DNA of 7,452 nt from Mariprofundaceae bacterium (GTDB lineage: Bacteria; Pseudomonadota; Zetaproteobacteria; Mariprofundales; Mariprofundaceae), in the NCBI GenBank assembly GCA_027075825.1, contig JALSZZ010000355.1, forward strand, positions 1 to 7,452, read 5' to 3'. The notes under the pieces were generated by a model, which saw nothing but the letters and a program-made list of their open reading frames with translations, searched no databases and had not been told where the DNA came from. The translations under genes and the position numbers were made by a program. This document shows, piece after piece, positions 1 to 4,905 of the stretch. Each line of letters begins with the position of its first letter. Within the stretch, counting starts at the first letter, position 1.

Positions 1-271
1 GCACCGCCGATGCCGGCACCAGCCCGCCGCCCAACACCCGATCCAGCTCATCAATCGCGGTGGAACGGCGCTGATGCGCCTCGCGCCCCACCGCCGTGAT
101 CGGCTGCGTCGCCAATGCGGCGGACGCCTTGGAGGCCGACTTGCCACGCAACCGCGTCGCCGGCGCTTTCTGCTCGCTGATGCAGTTCCACTCCCCGCAA
201 TCGCCACACTGCCCCTGCCACTTGCGCGACACCGCCCCGCAAGCCTGGCAGACAAACACCGTTTTACTCAT
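1..271 (-). CDS. radA: DNA repair protein RadA (Sms), N-terminal part, runs off the left edge
   Basis: The first 90 codons of RadA are present; the gene continues past base 1. RadA is a cytosolic RecA-like ATPase that promotes branch migration and processing of recombination intermediates. The protein begins MSKTVFVCQACG and has the family's four-cysteine zinc finger, C8-x2-C11 and C22-x2-C25, with the intervening KWQGQC typical of RadA. Near the visible end is an ELDRVLGGGLVP-type stretch, which in RadA directly precedes the Walker A loop; that loop lies outside the window. The ATG at 269-271 is the natural start because the zinc finger sits a few residues after it. Only a weak GGGA precedes it as ribosome-binding site. 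The start overlaps the 3' end of the fic gene by 8 bp, so radA is probably partly read from that transcript. Family assignment is firm; no catalytic residues can be checked here. Confidence 0.93.
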   Translation of the reverse strand, partial: MSKTVFVCQACGAVSRKWQGQCGDCGEWNCISEQKAPATRLRGKSASKASAALATQPITAVGREAHQRRSTAIDELDRVLGGGLVPASAV

Positions 272-1283
272 GATCCCATCGCAAAAAAGTCGTCATGACA
301 TCTGTACCTTTATCTTTCACCAATCGATATCGTTGCAAGCGGCTGTTCGGTTTATCCGGCAGGGTCATCTCGATTAATCCTGCTTCCAGCGCCGGTAACA
401 GATAACGCGCCCGAAAGGATTTGCGGTCGGATAGCCCAAGCGCATTCATCAACGCGCCACGGCTCATCTCGCCCTGCAACGCCCCCAGCAACGCTTTCAC
501 TTGGGGGCTGACTTGGGGGGCGACTTGCGGGGTCTCCAGCGAATCCAGCGTACTGTGAATCACCTGCAGCATGAAAACGACAAAGGGAGCGGCATCACCA
601 CCGCTGGTACTCGCATTCAGCGCCTGATAATAGTCGTGTTGCCGTGCATAAATCATACTCTCAATCGGCAGGTCGGCAAATTGGGCATGCCAACGACTGA
701 GCAGCAGCGTCTGCCAGAAGCGCCCCATGCGACCATTGCCATCTTCAAAGGGGTGAATGAACTCGAACTCATAATGAAAAATGGAGCTGGCAACCAGCGG
801 ATGTAAATCCGTCACTTTTATCCAGTGGAACAGCTCCTGCATCAATTCTCTCACCCGAGCCGCAGGTGGCGCAATATGCACCACCTCCCGACCGCCCATC
901 ACTCCAACACTGCAGGTGCGATAGTGACCTGCGTTATCCAGCAGACCCTGCATCAGCATGGCATGCGCCTCGAGCAGGTCGGACGCTGTGAGCGGGTTCC
1001 ACTGTGTCAGGCGTTCATACACAGCCACGGCATTGCGCACTTCCTGAATCTCTCTTGGCGGTGCCACAACGCGATTTCCATCAATGATATCCGTAATTTG
1101 CGCCTCAGTCATAGTGTTTCCCTCAATGGCAAGCGAACCCTGAATGGTGCGAATGCGATTGACCTTGCGTAAAGGCAACAGCGCATCGGGCTGCGCCTGC
1201 AATCGCCCGACCTTTTCGGCAATAGTGGCGACTTGCGAGAGCATCTCGGCTGTCACTGTACAGGGCGGTTGATAGGCTTTCAT
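264..1283 (-). CDS. Fic-domain protein, predicted AMPylase with N-terminal inhibitory helix and C-terminal winged helix
   Basis: The 339-residue protein carries the Fic active-site loop HPFEDGNGRMGR at residues 177-188, with catalytic His177 and the Asn/Arg residues of the canonical HPFx(D/E)GNGRxxR motif. Fic enzymes transfer AMP, or less often other phosphate-containing groups, from a nucleotide to hydroxyl side chains of target proteins. An inhibitory motif, S50-LAI-E54-G-N, lies in the N-terminal region; by family knowledge its Glu blocks the gamma-phosphate site, so this is a class II, self-inhibited Fic protein. After the Fic domain comes a linker with three PQV repeats (about 252-262) and a winged-helix-like tail (about 263-322). 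The start codon overlaps the stop of the upstream ORF as ATGA, indicating translational coupling. The stop lies inside the radA start. All key residues are present, so the gene looks intact, but its upstream partner is truncated and its original promoter may be lost. The target protein is unknown. Confidence 0.9.
   Translation of the reverse strand: MKAYQPPCTVTAEMLSQVATIAEKVGRLQAQPDALLPLRKVNRIRTIQGSLAIEGNTMTEAQITDIIDGNRVVAPPREIQEVRNAVAVYERLTQWNPLTASDLLEAHAMLMQGLLDNAGHYRTCSVGVMGGREVVHIAPPAARVRELMQELFHWIKVTDLHPLVASSIFHYEFEFIHPFEDGNGRMGRFWQTLLLSRWHAQFADLPIESMIYARQHDYYQALNASTSGGDAAPFVVFMLQVIHSTLDSLETPQVAPQVSPQVKALLGALQGEMSRGALMNALGLSDRKSFRARYLLPALEAGLIEMTLPDKPNSRLQRYRLVKDKGTDVMTTFLRWDHE
499..534 (-). 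repeat. Three 12-bp tandem units encoding the PQV linker of the Fic protein
   Basis: Three imperfect 12-base units (499-510, 511-522, 523-534 on the plus strand, each starting acttg) encode three successive x-Pro-Gln-Val tetrapeptides between the Fic domain and its winged-helix tail. Similar PQV-type linkers are common in this Fic family, so this is probably a flexible linker that can vary by slippage without breaking the frame, not a regulatory element. Confidence 0.75.
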
Positions 1284-1855
1284 TGCTTTATTTCCACCAA
1301 GCGATACTTCTGCAAACGGCTGTTGGGTTTGTCAGGGATGGTTCTTTCGATATAGCCCATATCCAGTAGGCGTTTGATTTGTTTGTTCAGCTCACCCGAA
1401 ATGGACTTATGTCCCAGCCGTTCAACAAGCTCTGCTTTGCCCATCTCCTCTTCCGAGAGTAAAGCAATGACCCTTGCCGCCAACCTTGACTCTAGCCGTG
1501 ACTTATTTTCTATTGACTGGACGCTATTATCATCCGTGACAATTTTATGCGGCTGCGCCGAATCGATAGTAAAGCGAACGCGCATGCCCACTTCTTCGAT
1601 CTTTGGTTCAGGCTGTCCTAACGCTTTCGCTTCCTCGAAGATTCTGCGAACACCGGTTCCCCATTGCTCAATCAGGTGCAGTTCACGGAATACACGGGCA
1701 ATCACATGGTTGCGGATACGGGATGTGCCCTGCTTCACCTCCTCAATGGTCAACCCTGAAAGCAGGATCCCCAGACTTTTGATTTCAATGCGGTCATCAA
1801 GGACTCTTCTTCCCTCCGCGCCTTTCGCGCCGCGCGGTAAAAACCATCCCGTCAC
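1280..1855 (-). pseudogene. C-terminal remnant of a COG2865-type transcriptional regulator / ATP-binding protein (AlbA_2-HATPase_c_4 family)
   Basis: The 191-codon frame matches, from about residue 20, the C-terminal half of the 'putative transcriptional regulator' family that has an N-terminal AlbA_2 (Schlafen-like) DNA-binding domain and a GHKL-like ATPase region. Recognisable pieces are DDRIEIKS, the GLTIEEVKQGTSRIRN segment, VFRELHLIEQWGTGVRRIFEEA, and a C-terminal winged helix ending PDKPNSRLQKYRL. The AlbA_2 domain and the first part of the ATPase domain are absent; full-length members are usually more than twice this size. The first 20 or so codons (from a GTG at 1855) are the former non-coding tail of the adjacent CBS copy, read through by chance. 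The GTG overlaps the CBS stop by 4 bp, and the stop overlaps the fic start as ATGA. It is probably non-functional as a regulator, though the winged helix could still be made. Confidence 0.8.
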
Positions 1856-2070
1856 TGCAGCTTCAGCAACCCCTTCATCACCATGTCGGTGTGGCTGACG
1901 ATACCGATGATCTCGCCGTCGCGATCCACCACCGGCGCTCGCGATAGCCCGAAGTGGTCAAACAGCGCACTGGCGTGGCGAATATCCATGTTGGGATGGA
2001 CGGTGATCGACGGCTTGGTCATCACCTCATAGACCGACACCCGATCCGGTGAGCGATCCTTGGCCAGCAC
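1788..2070. repeat. Long direct repeat, left copy (CBS 3' end plus downstream flank)
   Basis: This segment is repeated in the same orientation at 7178-7452. The coding part, 1852-2070 against 7234-7452, is identical except for one base (a at 1869, g in the other copy), which is synonymous for Leu. The downstream flank, 1788-1851 against 7178-7233, is clearly homologous but differs by substitutions and an 8-bp length difference around 1820-1840. Homology ends at the shared atgcggtcatc. The outer limit on the 2070 side cannot be set because the right copy is cut by the window edge. Confidence 0.97.
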
Positions 2071-2109
2071 CTTGCGCTGCCCCCGACACGACTGATCCCT
2101 CTGTCTCAT
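1852..2109 (-). pseudogene. Truncated CBS-domain gene fragment (duplicated 3' end)
   Basis: The 85-codon frame contains one CBS motif: VSVYEVMTKP, a central IRHASALFDHFGLSRAPVVD and a final GEIIGIVSHTDMVMKGLLKLQ. CBS domains normally occur in pairs and bind adenosyl nucleotides. A single motif behind an unrelated-looking start (MRQRDQSCRGQRK) suggests that only the end of a longer gene is present. From VLAKDRSPDR onward it matches the right-edge copy residue for residue. The ATG at 2107-2109 lies 2 bp after the HAD stop and lacks a good Shine-Dalgarno, so translation, if any, would be by coupling. I read it as the displaced or duplicated 3' end of the gene at the right edge. A functional 85-residue single-CBS peptide cannot be excluded. 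Confidence 0.8.
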
Positions 2110-2111
2110 CG

Positions 2112-2501
2112 TTAGGCGTCCAAGTCATTCCAAGGCCGAAAATCCTTTAAGCTCTGAATGGTCGGCCAAGATCCGGTAAAATTGATCGCGCGATCATCAA
2201 TGCTGACATGCGCCGGCGGCTTACTGGTGGGGAAGGTGATGCCAGCGGGTTGACCAAGAGTATCTTCTTCCCATCCGTGACGGATAAACCATGCCTTCAT
2301 CGCTTCGACGCCACCAGGCAAACCACTGCGGGCGGAAAACACATGCACATCAAACTGCTCCATGGCCTCACGGATAAATGCGAACGCACCCTCTACGGGC
2401 TCGTCCGGAATAACATCCGCACCATGCCATCCGCTCTCGTAAGCGTGGATGGTTCCATCAAAATCAAGGCATAGGATTGGCTTTGATAAGCTTTCATACA
2501 T
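2112..2501 (-). CDS. Small HAD-superfamily phosphatase-like protein
   Basis: The 129-residue soluble protein has the HAD core motifs: motif I LDFDGT with nucleophile Asp13 and acid/base Asp15, motif II with Ser56 in VFSARSG, a Lys94 candidate for motif III in FPTSKPP, and motif IV VSIDD with Asp102/Asp103 for Mg2+. The layout (a GWHGADVIPD segment, the FPTxKPPAHVxIDDRA block, a closing RPWN) belongs to a short HAD family that, to my recollection, is seen in phages and scattered in bacterial accessory regions, with no substrate I can name. It starts 13 bp after the upstream nuclease-like gene in the same direction, without an obvious ribosome-binding site, so it is probably in the same operon. 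It ends 2 bp before the truncated CBS frame. Base composition is close to the flanking genes and unlike its AT-rich upstream neighbour. A hydrolase role on phosphorylated nucleic-acid ends or nucleotides is possible but unproven. Confidence 0.85.
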   Translation of the reverse strand: MYESLSKPILCLDFDGTIHAYESGWHGADVIPDEPVEGAFAFIREAMEQFDVHVFSARSGLPGGVEAMKAWFIRHGWEEDTLGQPAGITFPTSKPPAHVSIDDRAINFTGSWPTIQSLKDFRPWNDLDA

Positions 2502-2514
2502 CAGCGATAAAACA

Positions 2515-3369
2515 TCATAATTTCAATTTCTTTGCGTTCCAAAGTGAAGATATCGAAGCCGTCTTTATGTTACCTATACAATGAACCTTATTTCCAGAGT
2601 ATTCAACATTGCTGACAACCCTTTCTTTTAAACGACCTTCCTTCTGATTATCATCAAAACCAAATATTAGCAATGTCACTTCTTCATCAAGGCTATTTGG
2701 TGTTGAAAGGTCGATTTCGAAAAGTCGATTAACAACCTTTATGTGCTCAGCATATGCAGATATTATTTCATTTTTACGGTCGCGTATTTGACTCTTATAT
2801 CTCTCCAGTTGGCCTATGACGGGTGGAGTACTCTGTGACCAAATCTCTGGATTCGAATAATCTTTCGCCTCAACAAACTGAAGTTTCTTTAAACTTTTAT
2901 GATAAAGTAAAATATCAACCCTATCCTTATTTTTCCCCTCTGATGAAAATGAAATCTCTATATCCAATACAATAATATCGTTATCTGACAAGGGGGAAAA
3001 CTTATGATACAAGGATGAAACCCCATCGGCCTCAATGCCTGAGTATTTGGCACAATTAGCTGCTATTTTTTTATATCCTTCTGAAAAATCGGAAATAAGA
3101 CTGACTTTTCTCAAAGCCTTTTCAGTAAGATAATCACTCTTCTCTGAGCCAGCAATTATAGCGGCGTATTTTACATTGGTTTTAAAACCTGATTGGTTGA
3201 ACGAAAATAAAAGCCCACCTTTATGGTAAAAATCTATCCGATCATTCCTTACCGCCAAGAAAACTTTTCCATCGATACAGTCCTGTTTGAGATGATTCAG
3301 CCATAGGTAGCTCTTCGTTAGATTATCCTCAATATTAGAATTGACTCTTCTTGTGAATTCCTTCGTCAT
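2515..3369 (-). CDS. Putative PD-(D/E)XK-fold nuclease, AT-rich
   Basis: I do not recognise a named family for this 284-residue protein. Residues 130-192 show a PD-(D/E)XK-like pattern: an acidic residue in DIEISF (Glu138), Asp152 in KDRVDILLY, Glu167 and Lys169 in the strand QFVEAKDYSN, and Gln187 in GQLERYK, the usual glutamine helix. This arrangement is typical of restriction-type or repair-type metal-dependent DNases. The N-terminal 120 residues are mixed alpha/beta with no known domain, perhaps for substrate or partner recognition. The start ATG overlaps the stop of the MBL gene by 4 bp (ATGA), which implies translational coupling and joint function. The gene is visibly richer in A+T than all its neighbours, with many AAA, TTA and ATA codons, suggesting separate acquisition. 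No signal peptide or membrane segment is evident. Confidence in the reading frame is high; in nuclease activity it is moderate. Confidence 0.85.
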   Translation of the reverse strand: MTKEFTRRVNSNIEDNLTKSYLWLNHLKQDCIDGKVFLAVRNDRIDFYHKGGLLFSFNQSGFKTNVKYAAIIAGSEKSDYLTEKALRKVSLISDFSEGYKKIAANCAKYSGIEADGVSSLYHKFSPLSDNDIIVLDIEISFSSEGKNKDRVDILLYHKSLKKLQFVEAKDYSNPEIWSQSTPPVIGQLERYKSQIRDRKNEIISAYAEHIKVVNRLFEIDLSTPNSLDEEVTLLIFGFDDNQKEGRLKERVVSNVEYSGNKVHCIGNIKTASISSLWNAKKLKL

Positions 3370-4670
3370 ATTTTCAACTCCTCCCCATCTTGTATTCTTA
3401 CAACATTATCGAAATATTTACTGAAATCATCACCCTGCAGCGTATGAATCGGAACGAGCCTATCGGGCGCTATCTTTTGCGTCAATTTCTGCAAATCTTC
3501 TCTCCAAGCGTGGCCGCTGGTGTGGATGGAGATCCATTCACAGCCATAATTCCGGGGGAATTCCGCCATGCTATGGTCACGCTCCAGATAACCCTGCCAC
3601 ATCGAATAGATAAATACCGACTGCTCAACATCCCCGATCATCTCAGCCAACCGCCTCATTTCATAAACAGAAAGCCGGATGACCATGTTGCCTGCCGAAG
3701 CACAAATTTCCTCGCGTGAAATCTTGCGCGCCAGCGTATCCCCATACAAAAATGATTTGTTGCCGCTCCGATCCAATGCCTTCGCCTGACTGCATGGGTA
3801 AAAAACCCGGATATGATCGCCTTTGTGTGGCGGAAGGGCTTTGCTGAATTGCTTGAGTTGCTTCAGCAGATAAAACTGATACAGATCGAGAACCAGCGTT
3901 TTGTTCGTGCGTTTGCAGGCTCGGTATAGCGACACCAGCCAATCCACATTGCTGCCTGAGCCAAGGACAAAGGTGGCGTGATCGGCAGGAAAAGCGCTGA
4001 CCAAACCCTCTTCAACAGCCTGTTCGTCATCGAATCCATCATGATGCTTACCACCGAAAGTTGTTCCCTCCATGAACATGCAATCAATGTGTCCCACCTT
4101 TTGTGGCAAGCCCCAAAACAGCGCCTTTTTCCGTCCATGAGCGCGCAAGTCTCCGCTGTAGAGAATACGCTTACCTTCGACCTCGATCAGCAGACTGGAA
4201 GAGCCAAAAGCGGAATGATCCATCAAAAACGAGGTGATACGAAACGGCCCCAGATCAAATGGATCTTCGTGTTTGAAGATCAATGTGTGCTTCAGCGCTG
4301 CATCCAAACGCATCTTTTCACCGTAGAATATATTCCCCGTTGCAATCAGCGCCCGACTTTCCCCACTCATCCAAATAGGAATGGCATCGGGCACATGGTT
4401 GAGCAGTCCCGAATGATCAGGGTGCGCATGAGAAAGGATAACTCCAAGAACAGGAGCCGCGTGATCCGCTTCTGTTAGTCCCTCGACACTTGGAACCATG
4501 CCATTGGCAGTTGAAGGATCATCCTGCAACTCCTTAGGAATATCGCCACCACCATTTTCCATCAGTGGCATGCCCAGATCAAGAACAATTCGCCCCCCTT
4601 CTGCACCCACCTCAATACAGGTGCCACCAATCGCATCCGTACCTCTATGAACCTTTATACTTACAGTCAT
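3366..4670 (-). CDS. MBL-fold beta-CASP nuclease-like protein (RNase J / CPSF-like superfamily)
   Basis: The 434-residue protein has a metallo-beta-lactamase fold with all metal ligands visible: Asp31 in VLDLGMP, the signature H81-A-H83-P-D85-H86, His152 in DHSAFG, and Asp174 in YSGDLRAHGR. The beta-CASP insertion follows, with acidic motif A (Glu201 in FMEGTTFG), a segment GSGSNVDWLVSLYRACK typical of the insert, motif B His387 in HTSGHA, and motif C His409 in LVPIHT. Members of this group are metal-dependent RNA or DNA nucleases. The full motif set argues for an active enzyme. It lacks the C-terminal domain of housekeeping RNase J, which is usually about 550 residues, and lies in an accessory cluster, so it is probably not the cell's mRNA-decay enzyme. 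A strong AGGAGGT sits 4 nt before the ATG. It is separated from the AAA+ gene by hairpins and overlaps the downstream nuclease-like gene. Confidence 0.92.
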   Translation of the reverse strand: MTVSIKVHRGTDAIGGTCIEVGAEGGRIVLDLGMPLMENGGGDIPKELQDDPSTANGMVPSVEGLTEADHAAPVLGVILSHAHPDHSGLLNHVPDAIPIWMSGESRALIATGNIFYGEKMRLDAALKHTLIFKHEDPFDLGPFRITSFLMDHSAFGSSSLLIEVEGKRILYSGDLRAHGRKKALFWGLPQKVGHIDCMFMEGTTFGGKHHDGFDDEQAVEEGLVSAFPADHATFVLGSGSNVDWLVSLYRACKRTNKTLVLDLYQFYLLKQLKQFSKALPPHKGDHIRVFYPCSQAKALDRSGNKSFLYGDTLARKISREEICASAGNMVIRLSVYEMRRLAEMIGDVEQSVFIYSMWQGYLERDHSMAEFPRNYGCEWISIHTSGHAWREDLQKLTQKIAPDRLVPIHTLQGDDFSKYFDNVVRIQDGEELKI

Positions 4671-4674
4671 TTAT

Positions 4675-4681
4675 ACCTCCT
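4675..4681 (-). promoter_or_regulatory. Ribosome-binding site of the MBL gene
   Basis: On the minus strand AGGAGGT lies 4 nt upstream of the ATG at 4668-4670, a near-perfect Shine-Dalgarno. It allows strong independent initiation after the hairpin spacer and fixes this start. Confidence 0.8.
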
Positions 4682-4710
4682 CGTCATTCATCCGTATCGT
4701 TCATCATTGA

Positions 4711-4728
4711 CGACTTCGCAAGAAGTCG
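4711..4728. repeat. Hairpin 1 of the intergenic array
   Basis: Perfect 7-bp stem, CGACTTC and GAAGTCG, with a 4-base loop (GCAA on plus, TTGC on minus). It is the hairpin of the array nearest to the MBL start. There is no T tract, so an intrinsic terminator is unlikely; it resembles a short REP-like extragenic palindrome. Confidence 0.75.
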
Positions 4729-4732
4729 GCAT

Positions 4733-4752
4733 CGCGGCCACGGATGGCCGCG
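4733..4752. repeat. Hairpin 2 of the intergenic array
   Basis: Perfect 8-bp GC-rich stem, CGCGGCCA and TGGCCGCG. In the minus-strand transcript the loop is UCCG, matching the stable UNCG tetraloop class. The apex shares CC(A/G)TCCGTGG (minus strand) with hairpin 4, so the two may belong to one repeat family. Confidence 0.75.
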
Positions 4753-4790
4753 CAAACCGATGGATTGCGAGGCAAGCCATTGATTTGTAA

Positions 4791-4820
4791 GGAAGGTGAA
4801 AATCGCATTTTTCGCCTTCC
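4791..4820. repeat. Hairpin 3 of the intergenic array
   Basis: A 12-bp stem (4791-4802 with 4809-4820) and 6-base loop. One position is a U-G wobble in plus-strand RNA and a C-A mismatch in minus-strand RNA, so the structure is slightly better on the plus strand. Confidence 0.7.
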
Positions 4821-4825
4821 GTCAA

Positions 4826-4853
4826 GCAAAAAGTCCACGGACGGACTTTTTGC
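4826..4853. terminator. Hairpin 4, possible bidirectional intrinsic terminator
   Basis: Perfect 11-bp inverted repeat: GCAAAAAGTCC at 4826-4836 and GGACTTTTTGC at 4843-4853. Either transcript would contain a GC-containing stem flanked by an A5 run before and a T5 run after, the layout of a two-way Rho-independent terminator. In the minus-strand RNA the stem can extend by a G-U pair around a UCCG loop. It lies about 50 bp past the stop of the AAA+ gene and could attenuate read-through to the nuclease genes. The GC core is short, so strength is uncertain. Confidence 0.5.
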
Positions 4854-4878
4854 GATATGCTCAGCATCCGCTTCCATC

Positions 4879-4894
4879 GCCTTTAGTTAAAGGC
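4879..4894. repeat. Hairpin 5 of the intergenic array, just past the AAA+ stop
   Basis: GCCTTTA and TAAAGGC form an inverted repeat with a 2-base centre (in RNA, a 6-bp stem and 4-base loop), 11 bp downstream of the ATPase stop codon. No clear U tract follows on the minus strand. Confidence 0.6.
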
Positions 4895-4905
4895 CATTAT
4901 CACAA

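Noticed and set aside
1374..1898. Plus-strand open frame of 174 codons.
   Set aside because: It is antisense to the regulator remnant, Ser-rich and low-complexity, with no domain or ribosome-binding site; a shadow frame.
2095..2120. Integron attC-like core: the HAD stop codon lies in GCCTAAC on the minus strand (gttaggc on plus).
   Set aside because: No matching GTTRRRY partner and no inverted-repeat attC structure follows within about 150 bp; instead the CBS copy begins. It is a 7-bp coincidence on present evidence.
3978..4478. Plus-strand open frame of 166 codons inside the MBL gene.
   Set aside because: It is fully antisense to a gene with complete catalytic motifs and has no recognisable domain.
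3366..4670. Housekeeping RNase J or a beta-lactamase resistance gene.
   Set aside because: The beta-CASP motifs exclude a beta-lactamase, and the short length and accessory operon argue against the housekeeping RNase.
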